64,000 nt of DNA, taken from assembly GCF_020783315.1 (NCBI RefSeq), contig NZ_CP086063.1, positions 2,654,501 through 2,718,500 on the forward strand, read 5' to 3'. The notes beneath the pieces are model-generated. The model was given only the letters and a program-made list of their open reading frames with translations. It did not search any database and had not been told where the DNA came from. This document shows, piece after piece, positions 34,023 through 42,007 of the stretch. Every line of letters starts with the position of its first letter. The first letter of the stretch is position 1. The translations under genes and the position numbers were made by a program. Origin of the DNA: Ferruginibacter lapsinanis. GTDB taxonomy: Bacteria; Bacteroidota; Bacteroidia; Chitinophagales; Chitinophagaceae.

Positions 34023-35009
34023 ATGAGGCACTTGTCTATTTTAGTTCCTGACGAACAAACCAATATGAGTACAATTGCTTGTATTGTTGGTACTTACCAA
34101 ATATTTAGCGAGGCGAATAAATTTAGAGAATTAAACGGCAACAAAGCACTCTTTGAAATTGCCTTGGTGGGTGCTACAAAAACTGATTTTTTGAATGATA
34201 ATTTTCTATCTGTAAAACCTCAATGTTCTATTGCTGAAATCGACCATACACAACTCATTATAATTCCTGCCTCATTAATAAAAAGCTATGAAACTGCTAC
34301 TAAAAATAATAAATTATTGATAGATTGGATTACCAAACAATACAAGCTAGGTGCTGAAGTGGCAAGTATGTGTATCGGCAGTTTTATGTTGGCATCTACT
34401 GGTTTATTAACTGGCAAAACGTGTTCTACTCATTGGGCATTGTCAGAAAGTTTTAAAAACCTGCACCCCGATGTTAATTTGCAAACAGATAAATTAATAA
34501 CTGATGAAAATGGTATATATACAAATGGTGGTGCATATTCTTTTTTAAACTTATTACTTTATTTAGTAGAAAAATTTTATGACAGAGCCACTGCTATTCA
34601 TTGTGCAAAATATTTTCAGATAGATGTAGATAGAAACTTACAAGCTGAATTTTCAATATTTAATGGTCATAAAAAACACAATGACGATGAAGTTTTGTCT
34701 GCACAACAATTTCTTGAAAAAAATTATCAAGATAAAATTTCTATGGAGAAGTTGTCTGCAAAATTGAATATTGGAAGACGAAATTTTGACAGAAGATTTA
34801 TAAAAGCTACTGGAATAACACCACTTGATTATTTGCAACGAGTTAGAATAGAAGTTTCCAAAAAGTTATTAGAAACTTCTCGAAAATCGGTCAATGAAAT
34901 TATGTATGAAGTAGGCTATAATGATGTCAAAGCATTTCGTGATGTATTTAGTCGTGTAAGTGGTTTGTCACCTTTAGATTATAAATCAAAGTACAACAAG
35001 GAAAACTGA
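34023..35009 (+). CDS. GlxA-type AraC regulator with DJ-1/PfpI domain
   Basis: A 328-residue regulator. Residues 1-190 form a DJ-1/PfpI-like domain with an elbow SMCIGSFMLASTGLL carrying a Cys at the nucleophile position. Residues about 222-325 hold two AraC helix-turn-helix motifs: MEKLSAKLNIGRRNFDRRF and VNEIMYEVGYNDVKAFRDVF, followed by LSPLDYKSKY. Such regulators respond to small molecules, often amine- or nitrile-type compounds. It diverges from the DinB-SRPBCC pair. I take the ATG at 34023 rather than a TTG at 34005, because the -7 box overlaps that TTG. Confidence 0.87.
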   Translation: MRHLSILVPDEQTNMSTIACIVGTYQIFSEANKFRELNGNKALFEIALVGATKTDFLNDNFLSVKPQCSIAEIDHTQLIIIPASLIKSYETATKNNKLLIDWITKQYKLGAEVASMCIGSFMLASTGLLTGKTCSTHWALSESFKNLHPDVNLQTDKLITDENGIYTNGGAYSFLNLLLYLVEKFYDRATAIHCAKYFQIDVDRNLQAEFSIFNGHKKHNDDEVLSAQQFLEKNYQDKISMEKLSAKLNIGRRNFDRRFIKATGITPLDYLQRVRIEVSKKLLETSRKSVNEIMYEVGYNDVKAFRDVFSRVSGLSPLDYKSKYNKEN

Positions 35010-35012
35010 TTG

Positions 35013-35032
35013 TCTCCGCCCTGGTTCGTGGC
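35013..35032. repeat. Right 20-bp inverted repeat of the cassette
   Basis: TCTCCGCCCTGGTTCGTGGC is the exact reverse complement of 32918-32937. It lies 4 bases after the GlxA-type stop codon and continues into CACACGAAACAGC, the same unit seen in the next three copies. Confidence 0.85.
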
Positions 35033-35140
35033 ACACGAAACAGCGAGTCTGACTAGCAACCGAATATATAAAACATTGTATCGGCTATAATTTATTATAA
35101 GGAAAAAAATATTTTTTAATGATTTTGTTACAGTTTAAAT

Positions 35141-35423
35141 TTTGCTGTTTCGTGTGCCACGAACCAGGGCGGAGGGCGGAGGATATTTACGCCAGATGGA
35201 TGAACTGATATAAATCGATAGCCCCGGTTCGTGGCACACGAAACGGCAAAGCTTGAGTTGTATCTAATTTTTTGAAACGAACATTTGTGCTTCGTGGCAT
35301 CATCGTTGTGTCACTCACTTGTACTGTATACCGTTATTGAACTTTTATGGAAGAAGTATTTGAATTGCTGTTTTCGTTACAGTTTTAAACTTGCTGTTTC
35401 GTGTGCCACGAATCAGGGCAGAG
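35141..35423. repeat. Three more copies of the cassette-end repeat, alternating
   Basis: The unit (GGTTCGTGGCACACGAAAC and its complement) recurs at 35141-35174 (inverted), 35222-35252 (direct) and 35391-35423 (inverted). Pairs 35013/35174 and 35222/35423 each enclose a 95-140-base AT-rich spacer. Each right copy is preceded by a similar CGTTACAGTTT or TGTTACAGTTT stretch, so the two pairs look like duplicated small palindromic elements. No gene is present in 35033-35651. Confidence 0.8.
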
Positions 35424-35448
35424 GGGTATGAAATCTATTCAATATGCT

Positions 35449-35490
35449 GTTAGTTCTTTTAAATTCTAGCACAAGCGGACGCTTGCGCTA
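35449..35490. repeat. REP-like palindrome, copy D (diverged)
   Basis: GTTAGTTCTTTTAAATTCTA followed by GCACAAGC-GGAC-GCTTGCGC. It has the same layout as copies A-C, with base changes in the loop and arms. Confidence 0.75.
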
Positions 35491-35550
35491 AAAACTTTTA
35501 AATTTGTTACAAGCTTGGACCAATAGGGGGGGATTATACTTTAGTAAAAT

Positions 35551-35592
35551 GTTAGTGTATTAAATTCGGGCACAAGCAAATGCTTGCGCCAA
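35551..35592. repeat. REP-like palindrome, copy C
   Basis: Identical over 42 bases to copy A at 30944-30985. It ends 59 bases before the stop codon of the next gene. Confidence 0.85.
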
Positions 35593-35651
35593 GAGCATTA
35601 ATTTTGTTGGCTTCTTATGCCAATATGGTAACTAATATATTTCAAACTTAT

Positions 35652-36446
35652 TTAGTCACCAATCATCATTACATCAAAAGTAATATCGTAGTTAATGGCA
35701 CTGGTGCTGGTATTAATCAGCCGAGCTTTACAACTCGTGGAATTGCAATCATACAGTTTTACAAATACCCTGTAAAGTTGACCGACGGTACCACCTGTTG
35801 AAATTTCATTTCCTACAAACACGGTGGGCCTGTTGGTGAAAATGCCATTTGGCCATACTATAGAAAACTCAGCCGATTGTGCACTACCATTCAGTATGGC
35901 AGTAACTGAATAACTTTGGTTATAAATCTTAATATTGCCACCAGCAGCAGTACCTGCCCGGACAACCGGCTTATCGCCACCTACCACCGCATTGCCGCTA
36001 ATAGTTGCATTACCGGTAATAGCCAATGTACCGTTAATAGCCGCATTACCTATTACGTTAAGTCCGTTGTGAGCGGTAACAATGCCGGTAGTATTGGCAA
36101 TACTTAAGGGAGTTGAATTAGTTAATGTTCCTGCACCATAACTGAAAGCCAGGCCACTGTTGCTTGCATCATAATTCATACGCCAGGTAACATCGGCAGT
36201 AGAATTATAAATGGCATAACTGCCATTTTTTACTGTAACTCTATAGTTAAGTAGATCAGAAAGAGTATAGCCTATTCCTAGATTGGCATCAATGTAAACA
36301 TTACCGGTTGTATGCAAATTGCCATTCACATCCAATTTATATGCAGGATCGGGAAAGCCAATTCCTACATTCTGACTGCGTAATACCATACAAAAAAGAC
36401 TTAGGCAAATAGTAAGGCCTAGTGTAATGGGAAAAGAACTTTTCAT
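35652..36446 (-). CDS. Secreted NVGIG-type protein with H-lectin-like end
   Basis: A 264-residue exported protein (signal residues about 1-24). NVGIGFPDPAYKLDVNGN follows directly, the head motif of tail-fibre-like surface proteins. Residues 110-170 hold a stalk of short repeats (AAINGTLAITGNATISGNAV), which suggests a trimeric beta helix. The end (SAEFSIVWPNGIF and a final VKLYDCNSTSCKARL and strand pair) resembles H-type-lectin beta sandwiches that bind glycans at trimer tips. Two Cys in the end domain could pair. Probably a trimeric glycan-binding fibre on the surface. Assignment of the head domain is tentative. Confidence 0.65.
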   Translation of the reverse strand: MKSSFPITLGLTICLSLFCMVLRSQNVGIGFPDPAYKLDVNGNLHTTGNVYIDANLGIGYTLSDLLNYRVTVKNGSYAIYNSTADVTWRMNYDASNSGLAFSYGAGTLTNSTPLSIANTTGIVTAHNGLNVIGNAAINGTLAITGNATISGNAVVGGDKPVVRAGTAAGGNIKIYNQSYSVTAILNGSAQSAEFSIVWPNGIFTNRPTVFVGNEISTGGTVGQLYRVFVKLYDCNSTSCKARLINTSTSAINYDITFDVMMIGD

Positions 36447-36699
36447 GTAAGCATATTTTAGTTAATGAATGGATAAGTTTGGTAAACTGTATCTAAGATA
36501 TAAAAAAGTTAATTAAAAATATCAATTTTGGTTTTTGTACGCTAACCATCCCGCTTTTTACCTTTGTAGGTATTCTGTAATTGCGAAAAATACCAACATC
36601 TGCATGTATGTCGTCAAATCAAAGTGAACTTTCTCTTAGAGAGTGTTTCGTGATTTAAAGATACTTTTTATTTTTAGTTTTATAGTGTACAGATTAAAA

Positions 36700-37674
36700 T
36701 TAAGATGCTATTTTTTGTCTTAAATAATTTTGCCTTCTTCTTTGAAGCGTTAGCATTTTTATTCTTTGCCTGTATTTAAAAATCTCTTCTTGCCTTCCGT
36801 AATAAACATCTGCCGGTGTGACATTCCCAAGAGACTCATGATAGCGTTCATGATTATAGTAGTGTACAAAAGCCGTTAATGATGCTTCCAGTTCTTCAGG
36901 GCAGTAGTAATTATCCAACTTAACAACGTTTTTCATTGACCGATGATAACGTTCAATTTTCCCTTGTGTTTGCGGATGATTGGGCCTGCCATGTAAAAGT
37001 TTCATTTTCTTGTTTTGTAAAAAGATTTTGAGTTCTGATGCGATATAGCAAGCTCCATTGTCCGATAATAACTTTGGCCTGAACTCATTTGGCAACTCTG
37101 AAGCCTCCAGGGCTCTATTAACTGTTCGTTGTACATCCTCTGTTTTCATTGTCTTACAGAGTTCCCAATGAACAATAAAACGGCTGTAATCATCCAGTAC
37201 TGTACTCAGATAATACCATCCCCATCCCAATATCTTGAAGTAAGTAAAATCTGTTTGCCACATTTCATGAACAAAGCAGGTCTTTTGACTAAATTCATTT
37301 CCTGCTGCTAACAAAATATGTGAAGGGCTGGTGATTAACCCTTTGGCCTTCAAAATCCGGTACACGCTGGATTCTGATATGAATATTCCTTTTACATCAC
37401 TGAGTTTACAGGATAATTCTCTGGGTGATAACTCGGCATATTCCAGCGCAATCTCCACTACAAGATTCTTTTCAGACTGTGGTATCGTATTCCAGCGTTG
37501 CCGGGTAGCACGTTTTGATTCAAGGCCATTAGCACCCTTATCCAAATAAGCTTTGTACCAATTGTAAAACGTACTCTTGTTGATCCCCAACTGTACCAAA
37601 GTTCTGTTTACTCCCAGTTCTGAACGTTCAACCAATTGAATGATTTCCTCCTTTTCTGCTACTGATAATCTCAT
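36700..37674 (-). CDS. IS3-family transposase OrfB (DDE integrase)
   Basis: A 324-residue transposase. Residues 1-110 contain helix-turn-helix parts (LVQLGINKSTFYNWY) and the IS3 lead-in domain. The rve integrase core (about 130-300) has Asp142 (QTDFTYF), Asp205 (LSDNGACY) and Glu241 (QGKIERYHRSMK), a D-D(35)E triad. It is intact. The frame is open upstream through an A-run in orfA, so the functional enzyme is probably an OrfAB fusion made by -1 frameshifting. The separate ATG at 37674 would give OrfB alone. Confidence 0.93.
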   Translation of the reverse strand: MRLSVAEKEEIIQLVERSELGVNRTLVQLGINKSTFYNWYKAYLDKGANGLESKRATRQRWNTIPQSEKNLVVEIALEYAELSPRELSCKLSDVKGIFISESSVYRILKAKGLITSPSHILLAAGNEFSQKTCFVHEMWQTDFTYFKILGWGWYYLSTVLDDYSRFIVHWELCKTMKTEDVQRTVNRALEASELPNEFRPKLLSDNGACYIASELKIFLQNKKMKLLHGRPNHPQTQGKIERYHRSMKNVVKLDNYYCPEELEASLTAFVHYYNHERYHESLGNVTPADVYYGRQEEIFKYRQRIKMLTLQRRRQNYLRQKIAS

Positions 37675-37694
37675 ACGACGTTGATATTTTTCGC

Positions 37695-38048
37695 TTACTC
37701 CAAGATGGTTAAGCTTTTTTTTACAATGTCATAGCGGAGCATCAGATCAGCTACCATTTCTTTTAACCTTTGATTCTCTTTACGTAGTTCAGTTACTTCG
37801 TCACTAGTAGCTTCACGAGTAGTATCACCATTAAGGCGTTTCTTACCTGCTTCCATGAACTCTTTATTCCATTTGTAAAACAATGCCTGGTTAATCCCAT
37901 GTTTACGACATATCTCTGCGGTAGAGCTTTCACCTCGTAGTGCTTCCATAACTATAAGGATCTTTTGTTCGGAGGTGAACAATCGCCTAGTCCTGCGACG
38001 GATGTCTTTAATGAAGTTTTCTGTGGACTGTTTTTGTTTCTTTTCCAT
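37695..38048 (-). CDS. IS3-family transposase OrfA (HTH)
   Basis: A 117-residue DNA-binding subunit. The helix-turn-helix (residues 20-65) has RLFTSEQKILIVMEALRGES and KHGINQALFYKWNKEF; a leucine-zipper-like helix (residues 78-110, ELRKENQRLKEMVADLM) ends it. OrfA binds the IS ends. It terminates 20 bases before the OrfB ATG, and its last codons carry the slippery A-run. Confidence 0.93.
   Translation of the reverse strand: MEKKQKQSTENFIKDIRRRTRRLFTSEQKILIVMEALRGESSTAEICRKHGINQALFYKWNKEFMEAGKKRLNGDTTREATSDEVTELRKENQRLKEMVADLMLRYDIVKKSLTILE
37715..37722 (-). other. Programmed -1 frameshift site
   Basis: On the minus strand orfA ends GTA AAA AAA AGC, an A8 run. Slipping back one base gives AAG CTT AAC CAT, which stays open for 14 codons into the OrfB ATG at 37674. 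A-run slippage of this type makes the OrfAB transposase in IS3 elements. Confidence 0.75.
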
Positions 38049-38102
38049 GTTATTCTATTTTAATGATGAACAATGGAAATACTCTCTAAAATTAACTTAT
38101 TT

Positions 38103-38240
38103 TTAGTCCAGTTTTAGCTGACGATTTACAGTTTTTGCAACACTTTCAAGTGACTTGCCAATTTGTTTCATGGCTGGACTTAATGAATCCTCATATACTT
38201 TATCTAGAGGAACTATACTTTTAATATCGTCTGGTTTCAT
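38103..38240 (-). pseudogene. 5' stub of a probable DUF4393 gene next to the IS
   Basis: A 45-codon frame starts at ATG 38240. Its sequence MKPDDIKSIVPLDKVYEDSL, then SPAMKQIGKSLESVAKTVN, resembles the N-terminus of DUF4393 proteins, which run to about 200-280 residues. After TVN it diverges and stops 14 bases from the IS right end. The rest of the gene is not on the other side of the IS, so insertion was probably accompanied by deletion. DUF4393 proteins occur in accessory and defence-associated regions; function unknown. Confidence 0.65.
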
Positions 38241-38411
38241 ATACTATTCAATTAATAAATCAAATATACAAAAGAATAAACTTGACTACGCTTCGATAAA
38301 AGTTCAATAAAGATATAGCGCACAAGAGTGCGACGCCACTGCAGCCCAATAGCACCACAACTGCTTGTTACCCCGAGTTCCACTTCGTTCGTCGGGGCAG
38401 GCATAAAAATA

Positions 38412-38438
38412 AAAAAGCCCCACTTTGTGGGGCTTTTT
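38412..38438. terminator. Bidirectional terminator after ahcY
   Basis: AAAAAGCCCCAC (38412-38423) pairs perfectly with GTGGGGCTTTTT (38427-38438) around a TTT loop. It lies 22 bases after the ahcY stop on the minus strand. Confidence 0.92.
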
Positions 38439-38459
38439 ATTATAACGCTTTTGCGAATA

Positions 38460-39788
38460 TTAATAACGGTAAGCATCAGTTTTGTACGGGCCTTCTTTTG
38501 GAATTCCTAAGTACGCAGCTTGCTCTGTAGTTAATTCGTCTAAACGAACACCGATTTTTGCAAGGTGTAAACGAGCTACTTTTTCATCCAAATGTTTTGG
38601 AAGAACGTACACTTTGTTTTCGTATTTTTCGCCTTTTGTCCACAACTCAATTTGAGCCAGGGTTTGGTTGGTGAAAGAGTTACTCATCACAAATGATGGG
38701 TGACCTGTAGCACAACCTAAGTTCACTAAACGGCCTTCAGCTAAAACGATCACATCTTTACCATCGATCGTATACAGATCAACTTGTGGTTTGATGGTAT
38801 TTTTAGTGTTACCATAGTTAGCGTTCAACCATGCCATGTCAATTTCAATATCAAAGTGACCGATGTTACAAACGATCGCTTTATCTTTCATTACACGGAA
38901 ATGTTTTTCAGTGATCAGGTCTCTACAACCAGATGCAGTAACGATGATATCCGCTTCTTTAACCGCTTCGATCATTGGTTTTACTTCAAAACCATCCATT
39001 GCAGCTTGTAATGCACAGATAGGATCGATCTCAGTAACAATTACACGGCAACCGGCACCTTGTAATGAAGCAGCAGAACCTTTACCTACGTCACCGTAAG
39101 AACCAACCACTGCAACTTTACCGGCCATCATCACGTCAGTAGCACGACGGATCGCATCTACCAATGATTCTTTACAACCGTATTTGTTATCGAATTTAGA
39201 TTTAGTTACTGAATCGTTTACGTTGATAGCAGGAATAGGCAACGTACCTTTTTCCATTCTTTCGTATAAACGGTGTACACCTGTAGTGGTTTCTTCAGAT
39301 AAACCTTTAACGTGCTGGATCAACTCAGGGTAAGTATCAAATACCATGTTAGTTAAATCACCACCATCATCCAAGATCATGTTCAACGGACGGTCTGCAC
39401 CACCGAAGAATAAAGTTTGTTCGATACACCAGTCAGCTTCAGCTTGTGTTTGTCCTTTCCAGGCAAAAACACCGATACCTGCAGCAGCGATAGCAGCAGC
39501 AGCCTGATCTTGTGTAGAGAAGATATTACATGAGCTCCATTTAACTTCTGCACCTAACGCAACTAACGTTTCGATCAATACAGCTGTTTGGATGGTCATG
39601 TGTAAACAACCTGCAATACGAGCGCCTTTTAAAGGTTGGCTTGGTCCGTATTCTGCACGGATAGCCATTAAGCCCGGCATTTCTGCTTCGGCTAACATAA
39701 TTTCTTTACGGCCCCATTCTGCAAGACTGATATCAGCTACTTTGTATTTCAAGCTGAAATCAATGTTGGTTTTTGTTATTGTTGACAT
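38460..39788 (-). CDS. ahcY: Adenosylhomocysteinase
   Basis: A 442-residue NAD-dependent S-adenosylhomocysteine hydrolase, splitting SAH to adenosine and homocysteine and relieving inhibition of methyltransferases. Hallmarks: [44 protein letters not shown], the NAD-binding [18 protein letters not shown] and the C-terminal KTDAYRY. Length and order match the bacterial enzyme. It is single and diverges from an Lrp/AsnC regulator across 119 bases, which may control it. A bidirectional terminator follows. Confidence 0.98.
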   Translation of the reverse strand: MSTITKTNIDFSLKYKVADISLAEWGRKEIMLAEAEMPGLMAIRAEYGPSQPLKGARIAGCLHMTIQTAVLIETLVALGAEVKWSSCNIFSTQDQAAAAIAAAGIGVFAWKGQTQAEADWCIEQTLFFGGADRPLNMILDDGGDLTNMVFDTYPELIQHVKGLSEETTTGVHRLYERMEKGTLPIPAINVNDSVTKSKFDNKYGCKESLVDAIRRATDVMMAGKVAVVGSYGDVGKGSAASLQGAGCRVIVTEIDPICALQAAMDGFEVKPMIEAVKEADIIVTASGCRDLITEKHFRVMKDKAIVCNIGHFDIEIDMAWLNANYGNTKNTIKPQVDLYTIDGKDVIVLAEGRLVNLGCATGHPSFVMSNSFTNQTLAQIELWTKGEKYENKVYVLPKHLDEKVARLHLAKIGVRLDELTTEQAAYLGIPKEGPYKTDAYRY

Positions 39789-39807
39789 ATTTGATTTTTT
39801 TAGACCA

Positions 39808-39815
39808 CAAAAGTA
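39808..39815 (-). promoter_or_regulatory. -7 box (TACTTTTG) for ahcY
   Basis: Plus-strand CAAAAGTA gives TACTTTTG on the minus strand, with a predicted start near 39801, about 13 bases before the ahcY ATG. Confidence 0.6.
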
Positions 39816-39848
39816 CAGTTTTGTAGTGTAATTTTCTGTATCTTGTAG

Positions 39849-39856
39849 TAAATTTG
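39849..39856 (+). promoter_or_regulatory. -7 box (TAAATTTG) for the Lrp/AsnC gene
   Basis: A plus-strand TAAATTTG lies 51 bases before the ATG at 39908, on the opposite side of the same intergenic region as the ahcY -7 box. Confidence 0.5.
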
Positions 39857-39907
39857 GAATATTGTTACATTTTTCAATCGTTTAACAGAATAAAATAGTA
39901 GTTTATC

Positions 39908-40408
39908 ATGGGAAAAGCGGCACAAAAAGAAGATTTATCTACCACAACATTTGTACCAGACAGTAAAGATCTGGCCATACTGAAAATGTTGCAGGAAAAT
40001 GCCCGTGTAACGGTGAAGGAAATTTCTGCAGCGATACACTTAAGTACCACGCCGGTGCATGAGCGTATCAAGCGGATGGAGGATGCCGGGGTGATCAAAC
40101 AGTATGTTACTATAGTAGATAGGAATGCGGTGAATAAAGGGCTGATGATCATTTGTTATGTCTCTTTAAAGGAGCATAGTAAGAATGCCGGTAATAAATT
40201 CATCAAAACCATTCATGAACTGAATGAAGTGGTGGAGTGCTTCAGTATTTCGGGTGAGTTTGATTTTTTATTGAAAGTGATGTGTGCGGATATGAATGCG
40301 TATTACAATTTCCACGTAAATAAATTATCGCCGATTGAGAACATGGGGCATGTGCAGAGTGTATTTGTGATGGGGGAGGTGAAGAATACGCAGCAATTAG
40401 TTTGGTAA
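39908..40408 (+). CDS. Lrp/AsnC-family regulator
   Basis: A 166-residue transcription factor. Residues 18-70 contain the winged helix-turn-helix (LAILKMLQENARVTVKEISA then LSTTPVHERIKRMEDAGVI). Residues 75-160 form the RAM/ASNC ligand-binding domain (CYVSLKEHSK, VVECFSISGEFDFLLKVMCAD, and an HVQSVFVMGEV end). These proteins form octamers that bind amino acids. Position next to ahcY suggests control of methionine-cycle or methyl-transfer genes; that link is inference. It has a longer N-terminus than most. Confidence 0.93.
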   Translation: MGKAAQKEDLSTTTFVPDSKDLAILKMLQENARVTVKEISAAIHLSTTPVHERIKRMEDAGVIKQYVTIVDRNAVNKGLMIICYVSLKEHSKNAGNKFIKTIHELNEVVECFSISGEFDFLLKVMCADMNAYYNFHVNKLSPIENMGHVQSVFVMGEVKNTQQLVW

Positions 40409-40580
40409 AGATTTGATTTGAAGATTTGGAAATTTGAAGATTTGGTGATGATGGAAGTAGGAAGCGTCAATCATATAAACTGTTTTCTATTGGGTTATAC
40501 TGCAACACAACTTTGAACTTCTAACTATTTGCACACTCTTAACAATTAACGGATTATCTTAACATGAAAATATTTGAAAC

Positions 40581-41312
40581 ATGAAAAATTATATTGCTGC
40601 TGCTATTATTGCTCTTGGTGTTATAGTGGCATTTGCCATATTGGGGAATGCATATAAATACAAATTCAGAGCGGAGGAAACCATTAGTGTGACGGGGTTG
40701 GCGGAAAAAGATTTTGTGAGTGATCAAATCGTTTGGACAGGTAATTACAGTCGTAAAACGATGGATCTTAAAACAGCCTACCAGGAGTTGAAAGATGATG
40801 AAGGTAAGATACGTACTTACTTAAAAGGTAAAGGGGTGAATGAGGCAGAGATGGTTTTTAGTGCAGTATCTATTGATAAAGATTTTACTACCAAATATGA
40901 TGAGAACGGAAAAATGATCGGCAGTGAGTTTACCGGATACAACCTGAAGCAAAATGTTACAGTAGATTCTAAAGACATTGAAAAAGTAGAAAGAATTTCG
41001 AGAGAAGTAACTGAGTTGATTGAAAGTGGTATAGAATTCAATTCATCTTCACCATCTTATTATTACACAAAATTATCTGAATTGAAAGTTGACCTGCTGG
41101 CCAAAGCCAGTGCAGATGCTAAACAGCGGGCAGAAACCATTGCAAAGAATTCTGGTGGCGGATTAGGCAAGATAAAAAAAGCAACAATGGGAATTTTTCA
41201 GATCACCGGAAAGAACAGCAATGAAGATTATAGTTATGGCGGCACTTTTAATACTTCTTCAAAAAACAAAACGGCTTCTATTACTACTAAGATAGATTAT
41301 GCGGTTGAGTAG
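40581..41312 (+). CDS. SIMPL (DUF541) domain protein
   Basis: A 243-residue exported or membrane-anchored protein (hydrophobic segment residues 4-22). The SIMPL domain spans 30-243: ISVTGLAEKDFVSDQIVWTG, a helical KTAYQELKDDEGKIRTYLKG, VFSAVSIDKDF, the GYNLKQNVTVDSKDIEKVER strand-helix, KASADAKQRAETIAK and a final ITTKIDYAV. BP26/OMP28-like SIMPL proteins are periplasmic, with roles in envelope stress. No partner gene is adjacent, and a 10-copy octamer repeat begins two bases after the stop codon. Confidence 0.88.
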   Translation: MKNYIAAAIIALGVIVAFAILGNAYKYKFRAEETISVTGLAEKDFVSDQIVWTGNYSRKTMDLKTAYQELKDDEGKIRTYLKGKGVNEAEMVFSAVSIDKDFTTKYDENGKMIGSEFTGYNLKQNVTVDSKDIEKVERISREVTELIESGIEFNSSSPSYYYTKLSELKVDLLAKASADAKQRAETIAKNSGGGLGKIKKATMGIFQITGKNSNEDYSYGGTFNTSSKNKTASITTKIDYAVE

Positions 41313-41314
41313 TT

Positions 41315-41396
41315 GATGTGCTGATGTGCTGATGTGCTGATGTGCTGATGTGCTGATGTGCTGATGTGCTGATGTGCTGATGTGCTGATGTGCTGA
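41315..41396 (+). repeat. Octamer tandem repeat (GATGTGCT) x10
   Basis: Ten perfect copies of GATGTGCT plus two bases, beginning two bases after the SIMPL stop codon. Because 8 is not a multiple of three, changes in copy number would shift any frame crossing it, but it lies between convergent genes. Confidence 0.95.
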
Positions 41397-41501
41397 ATTT
41401 GATTTCGCAATCTAATTAAAATAAAAACAGCTTCTATTTTTGATCTTTGAGGATTTTAAACGTAGGGGCTGTTTTCATTAGCACATCTGCATATTATCGA
41501 A

Positions 41502-42002
41502 TCAGCACATTAATTGCATGATATAATCATCCATAAAAAATCCATTACCGATATCCAGCATCTGTTCTTCTGCAACAGTAAATCCTTTTGCTGTATAAAA
41601 CAGAACGGAGGGATTCATCTTATTTACATTCAATTGTATTGCGGTAGCACCGGTTGGTTGTATGTCGCTGATGATATAATTCAATAACCGTGTAGCAATG
41701 CCCTTACGCTGCTGATCAACGGATACATATAATTTATGCAGTCTGTAAGTGTTTATTTCTGTCTCGCTTTTTATGGAGTAAGATGAATAGCCAACAGGCA
41801 GGTCATTTTCATACGCCATAATGAATTGATGTTTCTTTTCGAGTATTTGCTGTTGTAAGGATGTGGGGCTGTACATCAACTCTAACATATAATCGATCTG
41901 TTCATCAGTGATGATATTTTTGTAAGCAATTGGCCAGATAGACCTGGCTAGCGAATGAATTGCAGGGATGGCTTCTTCGCCAACCTTTTTAATACTGATC
42001 AT
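41502..42002 (-). CDS. GNAT-family N-acetyltransferase
   Basis: A 166-residue acetyltransferase. The acetyl-CoA motif A/B is RLHKLYVSVDQQRKGIATRL with the R/Q-x-x-G-x-A pyrophosphate loop, followed by AIQLNVNKMNPSVLFYTAKGF, the family's N-x-x-A-x-x-(F/L)Y-x-x-x-GF pattern. The N-terminus (AIHSLARSIWPIAYKNIITD) fits GNATs of the YitH/RimI-like type. Substrate unknown. It lies 5 bases after an upstream secreted-protein gene on the same strand and is likely co-transcribed with it. Confidence 0.9.
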   Translation of the reverse strand: MISIKKVGEEAIPAIHSLARSIWPIAYKNIITDEQIDYMLELMYSPTSLQQQILEKKHQFIMAYENDLPVGYSSYSIKSETEINTYRLHKLYVSVDQQRKGIATRLLNYIISDIQPTGATAIQLNVNKMNPSVLFYTAKGFTVAEEQMLDIGNGFFMDDYIMQLMC

Positions 42003-42007
42003 GAAAA

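Larger units (their letters stand above)
36636..38089 (-). mobile_element. IS3-family insertion sequence
   Basis: About 1.45 kb with two transposase frames. Terminal inverted repeats are TTAGAGAGTGTTTC (36636-36649) and GAAATACTCTCTAA (38076-38089), 13 of 14 matching. AACTT occurs just outside both ends (36627-36631 and 38094-38098) and may be a target duplication, but the bases between it and the repeats differ, so exact ends are uncertain. Both frames are intact, so it may be active. Confidence 0.85.

Noticed and set aside
36627-38098. AACTT target-site duplication of the IS
   Set aside because: The five-base match is separated from the inverted repeats by unequal sequence, so I did not use it to set the ends.
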